Positions 24,781 through 33,456 of a stretch of DNA of 64,000 bases are shown in pieces. Where the stretch lies: positions 36,025-100,024 of the forward strand of contig NZ_FNMV01000016.1 in NCBI RefSeq assembly GCF_900106645.1. The letters are read 5' to 3'. The first letter of the stretch is position 1, and the number at the start of each line of letters is the position of its first letter. Both the position numbers and the translations under genes were made by a program. Source of the DNA: Flavobacterium degerlachei (lineage in GTDB: Bacteria; Bacteroidota; Bacteroidia; Flavobacteriales; Flavobacteriaceae). The notes below the pieces were generated by a model. It did no database searches. It saw only the letters and a list, made by a program, of their open reading frames with translations, and was not told the origin of the DNA.

Positions 24781-26115
24781 ATGTTTAAAGCCTTAAAAAT
24801 ATACCAACTTTTATTTCTTCGCATATTACTTATTCTTGTGAATGCGGGAATTTTAATTTGGCTACTTCAAAATGAATTGATTTTTACAACTGTATTTGCA
24901 TTTCTTATAATCCTACTTCTAGTTATAGAAATTTATTTTTATCTCAAAAAAGCATTTTTAATTTACGACAGAACCATTACCTCTATTTTGCAAAATGATT
25001 TCACCTCTGATTTTTCAAAGCATAAGTTATATAAAAACTATTCCAACTTATTCAAATTGTATGAAAATCTTAAAAACAAACAAAACGAAGAGGTTTCAAA
25101 AGACATTATTTACCGTTCTATTTTAAACAATATTGAAACAGGAATTATAATTCTTCAAAAAGAAGAGAATGATTGGAACATTTTTTTAATGAATGATTAT
25201 TTTTCCAAACATTTTGATGTTCCAAAAGTGAGTAAATGGAAATATCTGAAAAATCAATTACACTCCTTATGTGCAATTATTGAAGAAGAAAAATTTCAAG
25301 AAATCAAAACTTCATTAGAAATTCGTGTGAACCATCAAGATACACAAACTTTTGTTTTACAAACTTCTAGAAGTCAAGTTTACAATCAGGATTTTTTTAT
25401 TATTGTGCTCGATTCAATTCAAAATGTTGTGGAGAAAAAAGAAAAGGAAGCTTGGGGTAATTTAATGAAAGTTATTTCACATGAGCTTTTAAATTCGATT
25501 ACTCCCATTCGGTCACTTTCTCAGAATTTACAGGATTTAGTTCAACAGGAAACTATTTCTCAAGAAGACCGCGATGATATGAAAAACAGTGTCGCTACAA
25601 TGTTGCGTAGAAGCGATCATTTACAGCAATTCATAGAAAGCTACCGTAAATTAGCCATGTTACCATCTCCCAAAAAAGAAAAAGTAACACTTCAAAAACT
25701 ACTTAAAGGGAGTTTAGATATTATGTCTCCATTGTTTAAAGAAGAAAACATAGAAGTCACGAATACGATCTCTATGAATAATTGGCTAAATATTGATTCG
25801 CAACAAATGGAACAAGTCTTAATCAACTTGCTGACAAATTGCATTTATGCGTTGAATGATACGGAGCAAAAAAAAGTATTTATTTCGGCGGAGGCCAAAG
25901 AAAATAGAACATTTATTACTATTGCAGATAATGGAAAAGGAATTGAAACCGAAATTGAAAATAAAATATTCCTGCCGTTTTTCACTACTCGTAAAGAAGG
26001 TGCCGGAATTGGATTAACTCTATCCAAAAGTATTATTGAGTCTCATGGTGGCTATCTTGTATACAGAAAAGAGGCTGAAAAAACTTCGTTTGTAATTTGT
26101 CTGCTCACTGATTAA
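24781..26115 (+). CDS. Sensor histidine kinase (NtrY-like) partner of the response regulator
   Basis: A 444-residue kinase with two adjacent membrane helices (~8-28 and ~33-53) and almost no periplasmic loop between them, so it probably senses a membrane or cytoplasmic signal. A PAS-like region follows (~105-215), then HisKA with the phospho-His in VISHELLNSITPIR (His234) and a HATPase domain (N-box NLLTNCIYAL, G1 DNGKGI, G2 GAGIGLTLSK). It starts 1 bp after the response regulator stop and is clearly its cognate kinase. Confidence 0.94.
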   Translation: MFKALKIYQLLFLRILLILVNAGILIWLLQNELIFTTVFAFLIILLLVIEIYFYLKKAFLIYDRTITSILQNDFTSDFSKHKLYKNYSNLFKLYENLKNKQNEEVSKDIIYRSILNNIETGIIILQKEENDWNIFLMNDYFSKHFDVPKVSKWKYLKNQLHSLCAIIEEEKFQEIKTSLEIRVNHQDTQTFVLQTSRSQVYNQDFFIIVLDSIQNVVEKKEKEAWGNLMKVISHELLNSITPIRSLSQNLQDLVQQETISQEDRDDMKNSVATMLRRSDHLQQFIESYRKLAMLPSPKKEKVTLQKLLKGSLDIMSPLFKEENIEVTNTISMNNWLNIDSQQMEQVLINLLTNCIYALNDTEQKKVFISAEAKENRTFITIADNGKGIETEIENKIFLPFFTTRKEGAGIGLTLSKSIIESHGGYLVYRKEAEKTSFVICLLTD

Positions 26116-26151
26116 GGATCTATTCCAAATATTTCTAGAAAAATCTAAAGC

Positions 26152-26184
26152 AAAAAAAAACTCCTCAATTTCTTGAGAAGTTTT
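26152..26184 (-). terminator. Terminator of tRNA-Val
   Basis: On the minus strand AACTTCTCAA / TTGAGGAGTT with a GAAA loop is followed by nine T, starting just after the tRNA 3' end. Confidence 0.85.
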
Positions 26185-26185
26185 G

Positions 26186-26260
26186 TGGGCGATGAGGGGT
26201 TCGAACCCCCGACCCCCTCGGTGTAAACGAGGTGCTCTGAACCAGCTGAGCTAATCGCCC
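26186..26260 (-). tRNA. tRNA-Val (anticodon TAC)
   Basis: A complete cloverleaf on the minus strand: acceptor stem GGGCGAT/ATCGCCC with discriminator A, D-arm AGCTCAGCTGGTTCAGAGC, anticodon stem-loop CCTCG-TTTACAC-CGAGG with anticodon TAC, and T-arm GGGGGTTCGAACCCC. CCA is not encoded. A TTG-N19-TATATTTG promoter (26305-26334) lies about 45 bp upstream and a terminator follows directly. Confidence 0.97.
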
Positions 26261-26304
26261 TATTTCAACAATTAAAGATGTTTTGTTATCCCTTATTGCT
26301 GGTG

Positions 26305-26334
26305 CAAATATACACCTAGAATTGGTATTTACAA
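26305..26334 (-). promoter_or_regulatory. Promoter of tRNA-Val
   Basis: On the minus strand TTG (26332-26334), a 19-bp spacer and TATATTTG (26305-26312): a full match to the Bacteroidota housekeeping promoter. Confidence 0.65.
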
Positions 26335-26428
26335 GAATAATTTAAAAAAAAATCAATAAAAAATCACTGCTAAATCCTTTCATACTCTGTTACAACGGAT
26401 TAATCCTTTTTTATAGGAATACTATTTT

Positions 26429-26459
26429 TTTGTAATGAATCCCTATAGTATTACATTTG
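26429..26459 (+). promoter_or_regulatory. Promoter of the ABC exporter gene
   Basis: TTTG (26429-26432), a 19-bp spacer and TACATTTG (26452-26459), 18 bp before the ATG at 26478. It excludes the in-frame TTG at 26457 as the start. Confidence 0.65.
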
Positions 26460-26477
26460 CGATATAAACAAGATATA

Positions 26478-28265
26478 ATGGCAAGGTTCAAAGAAAATGA
26501 TTTACCAAAATCAAAAATTACAGCAACTTCACTCAGTAAAGCAACGCTAATATTTCAATATGCGGGGAATCACCGTTGGAAATTTTATGTAGGCCTATTA
26601 TTCTTATTGCTTACTGGTGCAACTGCTTTAGCATTTCCTAAATTAATGGGAATGTTAATTGACTGTGTTAAGAATAAAGATAACGGCCAAGCCAACAATA
26701 TTGCCTTATTATTGATTGGTATACTTTTTATGCAATCGATTTTTTCGTTTTTTAGGCTATCCTTATTTATCAATTTCACCGAACATACTTTAGCTAACCT
26801 TAGACTATCATTATACAGTAATCTGGTTAAGCTTCCTATGACTTTCTTTTCGCAAAAACGCGTTGGTGAATTAAACAGTAGAATTAGCTCAGATATTACC
26901 CAAATACAAGATACTTTAACATCCACGATCGCAGAGTTCTTAAGACAATTTATCTTAATTATTGGTGGAGTTGCCCTATTAGCCACTGAGAGTATCAAAC
27001 TAACATTATTAATGTTATCAGTTGTTCCTTTAGTTGCTGTGGCTGCTGTTATTTTTGGCCGATTCATTCGAAAATATTCGAAAAATGTTCAGGATCAGGT
27101 TGCCGAAAGTCAGGTAATTGTTGAAGAAACTATGCAAGGAATCAGTATTGTTAAGGCTTTCGCCAATGAATGGTACGAAATCGCCCGTTATGATGGAAAA
27201 ATAAAAGAAGTGGTTAAAATTGCTATTAAAGGAGGAAAATATAGAGGGTACTTTGCTTCCTTTATCATTTTCTGTCTTTTTGGAGCCATTGTTGCCGTAG
27301 TTTGGTTTGGTGTTCGATTAAGCATTAGTGGCGAAATGAGCGTGGGACAATTAATCTCGTTTGTCCTTTACTCTACTTTTGTAGGAGCCTCATTTGGTGG
27401 AATCGCTGAATTGTATGCCCAAATCCAAAAAGCTATTGGAGCAACCGAACGTGTTTTTGAATTATTGGACGAAACTCCTGAAAAGATCAAATCAGAACAG
27501 AACACAGCACCAATTGAAAAGATAAAAGGAAATGTAACTTTCAAAAATGTAGCTTTCAGCTATCCTTCCAGAAAAGAGATAAAAGTATTGAAAGACGTGA
27601 ATTTTACGGCAAACTTTGGTCAAAAAATAGCGATTGTAGGCCCTAGTGGAACAGGAAAGTCAACTGTTGCTTCCCTTCTACTTCGTTTTTATGATATTGA
27701 TAGTGGAGAAATCTTGGTCGACGGAAAAAATATTTATGATTTTGACTTGGAAACCCTCAGAGGAAATATGAGTATTGTTCCCCAAGATGTGATTTTATTT
27801 GGTGGAACTATCAAGGAAAATATTGCTTACGGAAAACCCGATGCAACTGAAGAAGAGATTCTTCTAGCTGCAAAACAAGCTAATGCCTTTAATTTCATCG
27901 AAGGTTTCCCAGAAAAATTCGAAACCATTGTTGGAGAAAGAGGAATCAAGCTTTCCGGAGGACAAAGACAACGTATCGCCATAGCTCGTGCGCTTTTAAA
28001 AAACCCGAGTATTTTAATTCTTGATGAGGCAACGTCATCATTAGACAGCGAAAGTGAAAAATTAGTTCAGGAAGCTTTAGAAATTCTAATGGAAGGAAGA
28101 ACGAGTATCATCATCGCACACCGTTTATCTACTATTCGTAGTGCAGATCAAATTTTAGTACTTGATAATGGTGTCATTTCTGAACAAGGAACACATCAAG
28201 AATTAATAATCTTAGAGAACGGGATTTATAAAAACTTAAGTAATCTACAGTTTAGTAACTCTTAA
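26478..28265 (+). CDS. MsbA-like ABC exporter (fused membrane and ATPase domains)
   Basis: A 595-residue half-transporter that works as a homodimer. Six membrane helices occupy ~40-320 (first: FYVGLLFLLLTGATALAFPKLMGML), then the nucleotide-binding domain (~355-590) with Walker A GPSGTGKST, signature LSGGQRQRIA, Walker B ILILDEATSSLD and H-loop AHR. Sequence style is that of MsbA/BmrA-type lipid or multidrug exporters; the substrate cannot be read. A single-gene unit with its own promoter (26429-26459) and terminator (28287-28323). The start at ATG 26478 fits the promoter. Confidence 0.93.
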   Translation: MARFKENDLPKSKITATSLSKATLIFQYAGNHRWKFYVGLLFLLLTGATALAFPKLMGMLIDCVKNKDNGQANNIALLLIGILFMQSIFSFFRLSLFINFTEHTLANLRLSLYSNLVKLPMTFFSQKRVGELNSRISSDITQIQDTLTSTIAEFLRQFILIIGGVALLATESIKLTLLMLSVVPLVAVAAVIFGRFIRKYSKNVQDQVAESQVIVEETMQGISIVKAFANEWYEIARYDGKIKEVVKIAIKGGKYRGYFASFIIFCLFGAIVAVVWFGVRLSISGEMSVGQLISFVLYSTFVGASFGGIAELYAQIQKAIGATERVFELLDETPEKIKSEQNTAPIEKIKGNVTFKNVAFSYPSRKEIKVLKDVNFTANFGQKIAIVGPSGTGKSTVASLLLRFYDIDSGEILVDGKNIYDFDLETLRGNMSIVPQDVILFGGTIKENIAYGKPDATEEEILLAAKQANAFNFIEGFPEKFETIVGERGIKLSGGQRQRIAIARALLKNPSILILDEATSSLDSESEKLVQEALEILMEGRTSIIIAHRLSTIRSADQILVLDNGVISEQGTHQELIILENGIYKNLSNLQFSNS

Positions 28266-28286
28266 ACTTTAGAATAAATATCCCAC

Positions 28287-28323
28287 AAAAAAACTCCAAT
28301 TAGTATAATTGGAGTTTTTTTTT
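28287..28323. terminator. Terminator between the ABC exporter and proline dehydrogenase genes
   Basis: AAAAAACTCCAATTA / TAATTGGAGTTTTTT perfect 15-bp stem with a 3-nt loop between convergent genes; works in both directions. Confidence 0.88.
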
Positions 28324-28368
28324 ATTTAAAATTGAAGTAAGTCTTTTCTAAAAAATACTTAATCTATT

Positions 28369-29538
28369 CTATTTTCCTTTTCTTCTTTTTCTTTCTGCTT
28401 TTATCAAAGATAATTCTCTGCTGGTTTGCCCAGCTACTGAGGTGTTTTCTTCGGCACGACGTATTAAGTAAGGCATAACATCTTTTACAGGACCAAAAGG
28501 TAAATATTTAGCAACATTATAACCTTGTTCTGCTAAGTTGTAACTAATATTGTCACTCATTCCGTATAATTGACCAAACCAAATTCTGCTATCATTTGTT
28601 TTGATTCCTCTTTCTTTCATCAAGTTCATCAAGAAATAAGTGCTTTCTTCATTATGCGTTCCCGCAAAAATTGACATACTGTCTAAATGATCTACCATAT
28701 AGCTAACTGCAGCATCATAATTAATATCCGTAGCTTCTTTTGTAGAGCAAATTGGTGACGGATATCCTTTTTCCTCAGCACGTACATTCTCCTTTTCCAT
28801 GTAAGCTCCGCGAACTATTTTTATTCCTATAAAAAAACCTTCGTTTTTAGCTTGCGTGTGTAAATTTCTTAAATAATCTAACCTATCCCAACGGTACATT
28901 TGAAGGGTGTTGTAAACAATAGTCTTTTCTTTATTGTATTTACGCATCATTTCAGTCACTACTTCATCAGCTGCATCTTGCATCCAGCTTTCCTCAGCAT
29001 CGATTAGTAAGCCCACATCTTTTTTATGTCCTTCGCTACACACTAAATCAAAACGAGCTACTACTCTATCCCATTCGGCTTGTTCCTTTGGACTTAGCGC
29101 TTGTTTCTCTCCTACTTTTTGATACAATTCAAAACGGCCAAGACCTGTAGGTTTAAAAACTGCAAATGGAATTGCCTGACGTTCTTTGGCAAAATCAATT
29201 GTTTTTAAAGTCATTCTCAAAGCAGCATCAAATTGATCTTCTTCTTCTTTTCCTTCAACTGAATAATCCAATACAGATGAAACCCCTTTGGTATACATTT
29301 TATCAACAACAGAAAGACAATCATCTTCATTTACACCTCCACAAAAATGGTCAAAAACGGTGGCACGAATTAAACCTTCAACAGGTAGATTTACATTCAA
29401 TGCAAAATTAGTAACTGCTGCTCCAATTCTTACTAAGGGTTGGTTTGCAATCATTTTAAAAAGAAAATAAGCTCTATCAAGTTCTGTATCGCTTTTTAAT
29501 GAAAAGGCAACTTGTGTATTATTGAATAATTTTTCCAT
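28369..29538 (-). CDS. Proline dehydrogenase
   Basis: A 389-residue single-function proline dehydrogenase, with a TIM-barrel FAD enzyme that oxidises proline to pyrroline-5-carboxylate and feeds electrons to the quinone pool. Family motifs are KIVRGAYMEKEN, the Arg-Gly-Ala-Tyr signature of PutA-type barrels, FAGTHNEES, QLYGMSDNISYNLAEQGYNVAKYLPFG, and a C-terminal YLIRRAEENTS, whose two arginines bind the proline carboxylate. The C-terminus is strongly basic. The P5C dehydrogenase is not adjacent, so proline breakdown genes are unlinked here. A -7 box lies at 29558-29565. Confidence 0.94.
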   Translation of the reverse strand: MEKLFNNTQVAFSLKSDTELDRAYFLFKMIANQPLVRIGAAVTNFALNVNLPVEGLIRATVFDHFCGGVNEDDCLSVVDKMYTKGVSSVLDYSVEGKEEEDQFDAALRMTLKTIDFAKERQAIPFAVFKPTGLGRFELYQKVGEKQALSPKEQAEWDRVVARFDLVCSEGHKKDVGLLIDAEESWMQDAADEVVTEMMRKYNKEKTIVYNTLQMYRWDRLDYLRNLHTQAKNEGFFIGIKIVRGAYMEKENVRAEEKGYPSPICSTKEATDINYDAAVSYMVDHLDSMSIFAGTHNEESTYFLMNLMKERGIKTNDSRIWFGQLYGMSDNISYNLAEQGYNVAKYLPFGPVKDVMPYLIRRAEENTSVAGQTSRELSLIKAERKRRKGK

Positions 29539-29557
29539 CTATTGTGATATTTTTGGA

Positions 29558-29565
29558 CAAATATA
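29558..29565 (-). promoter_or_regulatory. Promoter -7 element for proline dehydrogenase
   Basis: Reads TATATTTG on the minus strand, 20 bp before the start codon. Confidence 0.5.
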
Positions 29566-29627
29566 GAGAGACTTTTCAATATTATTTAGCAAAAATTACC
29601 TTATTTTGCGCATTCAATTAATCTACA

Positions 29628-30698
29628 ATGATGCAATCAATACAAGCCAGTAATTATCCGATTCATTTTAATGAAAAAGGATATGAAGCCCTAAACCTTC
29701 ATTTAAAAGAAAATAAGTATTCTAATTTATTTATTATAGTAGACAGCAATACAAATGAGTTTTGTTTGCCCAAATTTCTACCCTTTATAGAAACCGATTT
29801 GACCATTGAAATAATCGAATTTGAAAATGGAGAAGAGAATAAAAACATTGAAACATGCGTCCAAATTTGGAATGTTTTAACCGAGCTTGGCGCTGACAGG
29901 AAGACTTTAATAATCAATCTTGGAGGTGGAGTTGTTACTGATTTAGGCGGCTTTGTATCTTCTACTTTCAAACGCGGAGTTGATTTTATTCATATTCCTA
30001 CTACCCTACTTTCCATGGTAGATGCTTCTGTAGGAGGAAAAAACGGTGTCGATTTAGGTAATTTAAAAAACCAAATTGGAGTTATTAATACTCCAACCAT
30101 GGTACTGATTGATACTGAATACCTTGAGACGCTACCACAAAACGAAATGCGCTCTGGATTGGCAGAAATGCTAAAACACGGCTTAATATATGACAAGGTA
30201 TATTGGGAACAATTTCTGGATCTTAAAGCCATCGACTTTGTTGATTTAGATGAACTTATTCATAGATCTGTAGTTATAAAAAATGAGATCGTTTCGCAAG
30301 ACCCTACAGAAAAACACATTCGAAAATCATTGAACTTTGGCCATACATTAGGGCATGCCATTGAAAGTTACTTTTTAGAAAATGAAAATAAGACTACATT
30401 ATTACATGGTGAGGCGATTGCTGTGGGGATGATTTTAGAAAGTTACATTTCATTAGACAAAAAACTAATAAACGCTGATGAATACAACCTTATTAAGACC
30501 ACAATAAAGTCTATCTTTGAAGATGTCACAATTTTAGATAACGACATTCAACCAATCTTAGAATTGCTAATCCATGACAAAAAAAATGAGTATGGAACAA
30601 TTCAGTTTGCCTTGATAGAAGGCATTGGTCAAATCAAAATAAATCAATCTGTTGAAAATGAATTAATTCTTAGAGCATTTAATGATTATAAATCATAA
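29628..30698 (+). CDS. aroB: 3-dehydroquinate synthase
   Basis: A 356-residue AroB. It converts DAHP to 3-dehydroquinate, the second shikimate step, using NAD and a divalent metal. Visible motifs: ENKNIETC (NAD region), NLGGGVVTDLGGFVSSTFKRGVDFIHIPTTLLSMVDASVGGKNGVDL across the active site, RSGLAEMLKHGL, and NFGHTLGHAIES with the metal-binding histidines, plus LLHGEAIAVGM. All are intact. It stands alone; the next plus-strand unit begins with its own promoter at 30719. Confidence 0.95.
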   Translation: MMQSIQASNYPIHFNEKGYEALNLHLKENKYSNLFIIVDSNTNEFCLPKFLPFIETDLTIEIIEFENGEENKNIETCVQIWNVLTELGADRKTLIINLGGGVVTDLGGFVSSTFKRGVDFIHIPTTLLSMVDASVGGKNGVDLGNLKNQIGVINTPTMVLIDTEYLETLPQNEMRSGLAEMLKHGLIYDKVYWEQFLDLKAIDFVDLDELIHRSVVIKNEIVSQDPTEKHIRKSLNFGHTLGHAIESYFLENENKTTLLHGEAIAVGMILESYISLDKKLINADEYNLIKTTIKSIFEDVTILDNDIQPILELLIHDKKNEYGTIQFALIEGIGQIKINQSVENELILRAFNDYKS

Positions 30699-30718
30699 TT
30701 ATTTTTTAGCCAAAAGGA

Positions 30719-30750
30719 TTGGATTACGTATAAATTATTTTTTACATTTG
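30719..30750 (+). promoter_or_regulatory. Promoter upstream of the arginine decarboxylase leader
   Basis: TTG (30719-30721), a 21-bp spacer and TACATTTG (30743-30750). The transcript would start near 30755 and have a leader of about 230 nt before the arginine decarboxylase ATG. Confidence 0.6.
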
Positions 30751-30755
30751 CCCCA

Positions 30756-30935
30756 ATGAAAAACAGTCGAAACCAAAGAAATTACAGCTCGCATGAGAAT
30801 AGAAACAATAGATCTTTAAAGAGGATCTTGAAACGTTTCTATTCAATTAAGGAGAACTTCAGTTTTGACTTATCTCAATATCTAAAAGTGGATCACGAAA
30901 AGCTACAGATAATATATGCAAATATTAGGGTTTGA
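30756..30935 (+). CDS. Possible Arg-rich leader peptide (59 aa) before arginine decarboxylase
   Basis: An ATG at 30756 opens 59 codons in the leader of the arginine decarboxylase transcript. Six of the first 27 codons are Arg and many others are Asn, Lys or Ser (KNSRNQRNYSSHENRNNRS), with no signal or membrane segment. The ATG lies only 6 bp after the -7 box, so the message would be leaderless or nearly so. It ends 51 bp before the decarboxylase. It may be a genuine small basic protein, a translation-sensing leader peptide, or a chance frame. Confidence 0.4.
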   Translation: MKNSRNQRNYSSHENRNNRSLKRILKRFYSIKENFSFDLSQYLKVDHEKLQIIYANIRV

Positions 30936-30986
30936 ATTTTAGCTTATTTTATTTCAATTTAATTAATATAAAACACTAAAAGCTAA

Positions 30987-32387
30987 ATGAATACTAAATA
31001 TACAGACTTAATAAATCAAACATACTATTTTCCACAAGAGGAATTTAAATTAAATAAAGACAACCTTCAGTTTCATAATATTGATTTAATGAAATTGGTA
31101 GAACAATATGGTACTCCTTTAAAGTTTACCTACTTACCTCAAATTTCCAATAATATTAACAAAGCCAAAAGCTGGTTTCGTAAATCAATGGAAAAAAACA
31201 AATATGAGGCGAAATACTATTACTGTTACTGTACTAAAAGTTCTCACTTTGAATTTATTATGAACGAAGCGTTCAAGAACAATATTCATGTTGAAACTTC
31301 ATCTGCTTTTGATATCAACATTGTTGAAAATTTAATGGCTAATGGTAAAATCAATAAAAGTACGTTTGTAATTTGTAATGGATTCAAAAGAGATCAATAC
31401 ATTGAAAACATTGCCCGCTTAATCAATAACGGACATAAAAATACCATTCCAATTATTGACAACTATGAAGAACTAGATTTACTTCAAGCTGAAATCAAAG
31501 GGAAATTTAAAATTGGTATTCGTATTGCTGCAGAAGAAGAACCAAAATTTGAGTTCTATACTTCTAGACTAGGAATCGGGTACAAAAACATTGTTAGTTT
31601 TTACAAAAAACAGATTCAGGAAAACGATAAGTTGGAGCTGAAAATGTTGCACTTTTTCATCAATACTGGTATCAATGATACTGCTTACTATTGGAATGAA
31701 TTAGTGAAATGTATAAAAGTATACATAGCGCTTAAGAAAGAGTGTCCAACATTAGATGGTTTAAATATTGGTGGTGGATTCCCAATCAAGAATTCATTGG
31801 CCTTTGAATATGATTACCAATATATGATTGATGAAATTATCAATCAAATAAAGATTGCTTGTGACGAAGCTGAAGTAGAAGTTCCTAATATTTTTACTGA
31901 GTTTGGTTCGTTCACAGTAGGTGAAAGTGGCGGAGCCATCTATCAAATTTTGTATCAAAAACAACAAAATGACAGGGAAAAGTGGAATATGATTGACTCA
32001 TCATTCATTACTACTCTACCAGATACTTGGGCAATCAACAAACGTTTTATCATGTTGGCAATAAATCGTTGGAACGAAACCTACGAGAGAGTATTACTTG
32101 GTGGTTTGACCTGTGACAGTGATGACTACTACAACTCTGAGCAAAATATGAACGCCATTTATTTACCAAAATACAACAAGGAAAAACCATTGTATATTGG
32201 ATTTTTCAATACGGGTGCATATCAGGAAACAATAGGCGGATATGGAGGTTTACACCACTGCTTAATTCCACAACCCAAACACATTTTGATTGATCGAGAT
32301 GAGAATGGAATAATTGCTACCGAAGTCTTTTCAGAACAACAAACTTCTGAAGATGTATTAAAAATTTTAGGTTACAATCAAAAATAA
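30987..32387 (+). CDS. speA: Biosynthetic-type arginine decarboxylase
   Basis: A 466-residue PLP enzyme of the alanine-racemase-like fold (type III decarboxylase). The PLP lysine lies in YYYCYCTKSSHFEF (~residue 79), the phosphate-binding glycines in LNIGGGFP (~252), and the second-subunit Cys-Asp in GLTCDSDDYY (~370). It makes agmatine from arginine. It is considerably shorter than the ~650-residue E. coli SpeA, as in other Flavobacteriia. The following gene is a deoxyhypusine-synthase-like enzyme, which supports a polyamine role. Diaminopimelate or ornithine decarboxylase activity is less likely. Confidence 0.87.
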   Translation: MNTKYTDLINQTYYFPQEEFKLNKDNLQFHNIDLMKLVEQYGTPLKFTYLPQISNNINKAKSWFRKSMEKNKYEAKYYYCYCTKSSHFEFIMNEAFKNNIHVETSSAFDINIVENLMANGKINKSTFVICNGFKRDQYIENIARLINNGHKNTIPIIDNYEELDLLQAEIKGKFKIGIRIAAEEEPKFEFYTSRLGIGYKNIVSFYKKQIQENDKLELKMLHFFINTGINDTAYYWNELVKCIKVYIALKKECPTLDGLNIGGGFPIKNSLAFEYDYQYMIDEIINQIKIACDEAEVEVPNIFTEFGSFTVGESGGAIYQILYQKQQNDREKWNMIDSSFITTLPDTWAINKRFIMLAINRWNETYERVLLGGLTCDSDDYYNSEQNMNAIYLPKYNKEKPLYIGFFNTGAYQETIGGYGGLHHCLIPQPKHILIDRDENGIIATEVFSEQQTSEDVLKILGYNQK

Positions 32388-32423
32388 ATATTAAACACAC
32401 AATTAGTCAACTTAAAAATTCAT

Positions 32424-32431
32424 TATATTTG
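32424..32431 (+). promoter_or_regulatory. Promoter -7 element for the deoxyhypusine-synthase-like gene
   Basis: TATATTTG, 44 bp before the ATG at 32476. It suggests a transcript separate from speA. Confidence 0.45.
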
Positions 32432-32475
32432 AATCTATTCAATTAATTGATTTTTAAATCTTTAAACCAAATAAA

Positions 32476-33447
32476 ATGAGTAAAGGACCTATAAGTCAGT
32501 TTATAGAAAAGCATTATTTGCATTTCAATTCTGCGGCTTTAGTAGATGCAGCAAAAGGCTATGAAGAACAGCTTGCTAATGGAGCTAAAATGATGGTAAC
32601 TCTTGCGGGAGCAATGAGTACTGCCGAAATTGGAAAGATTTTTGCAGAAATGATTCGTCAAGACAAAGTGCAAATTATATCTTGTACTGGTGCAAATTTA
32701 GAAGAAGATATCATGAACTTGGTAGCTCATTCACATTACGAAAGAGTACCAAACTACCGTGACTTGACTCCAGAACAAGAATGGGATTTATTGGAAAGAG
32801 GATTAAATCGAGTAACAGATACTTGTATTCCTGAGCATGAAGCATTCCGTCGTTTGCAAAAGCACATTTACAAAATTTGGAAAGATGCAGATGATAAAGG
32901 AGAACGTTTTTTACCGCATGAATTTATGTACAAAATGCTTTTATCAGGCGTTTTAGAAGAATATTACGAAATTGATTTGAAAGACAGCTGGATGTATGCT
33001 GCAGCAGAAAAAAACTTACCAATTATCTGTCCAGGATGGGAAGATAGTACTATGGGAAATATTTTTGCTTCCTATGTCATTAAAGGAGATTTAAAAGTCT
33101 CTACAATGAAATCTGGAATAGAATACATGACATTTTTAGCAGATTGGTATCCTAAAAATTCTGCTAATGGAGTTGGATTTTTCCAAATTGGTGGTGGTAT
33201 CGCAGGAGATTTCCCAATTTGCGTGGTTCCAATGTTATACCAAGATATGGAAATGCCAGAAACACCTTTTTGGAGCTATTTCTGTCAAATTTCAGATTCA
33301 ACTACTAGTTACGGTTCTTATTCTGGAGCAGTGCCAAATGAAAAAATTACTTGGGGTAAGTTAGATATTAAAACTCCTAAGTTTATTATTGAGTCAGATG
33401 CTACAATTGTGGCACCTCTAATTTTTGCTTATATATTAGATTTATAG
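32476..33447 (+). CDS. Deoxyhypusine synthase-like enzyme
   Basis: A 323-residue homologue of deoxyhypusine synthase. NAD-binding and active-site blocks are visible: MMVTLAGAMSTAEIGKIF, IISCTGANLEEDI, and SYSGAVPNEKITWGKL, where Lys295 is the position of the catalytic lysine of eukaryotic DHS. Bacteria lack hypusine, so these homologues are thought to transfer the aminobutyl group of spermidine to small amines, for example as homospermidine synthases. It lies 88 bp after speA, and a tiny acidic-protein gene follows 9 bp downstream. No agmatinase or carbamoylputrescine gene is adjacent. The exact acceptor is not visible from sequence. Confidence 0.87.
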   Translation: MSKGPISQFIEKHYLHFNSAALVDAAKGYEEQLANGAKMMVTLAGAMSTAEIGKIFAEMIRQDKVQIISCTGANLEEDIMNLVAHSHYERVPNYRDLTPEQEWDLLERGLNRVTDTCIPEHEAFRRLQKHIYKIWKDADDKGERFLPHEFMYKMLLSGVLEEYYEIDLKDSWMYAAAEKNLPIICPGWEDSTMGNIFASYVIKGDLKVSTMKSGIEYMTFLADWYPKNSANGVGFFQIGGGIAGDFPICVVPMLYQDMEMPETPFWSYFCQISDSTTSYGSYSGAVPNEKITWGKLDIKTPKFIIESDATIVAPLIFAYILDL

Positions 33448-33456
33448 AATATCCTT

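Noticed and set aside
30936..30986. Rho-independent attenuator between the mini-ORF and speA
   Set aside because: No stem with a following T tract is visible in the 51-bp gap, so classical attenuation is not supported.
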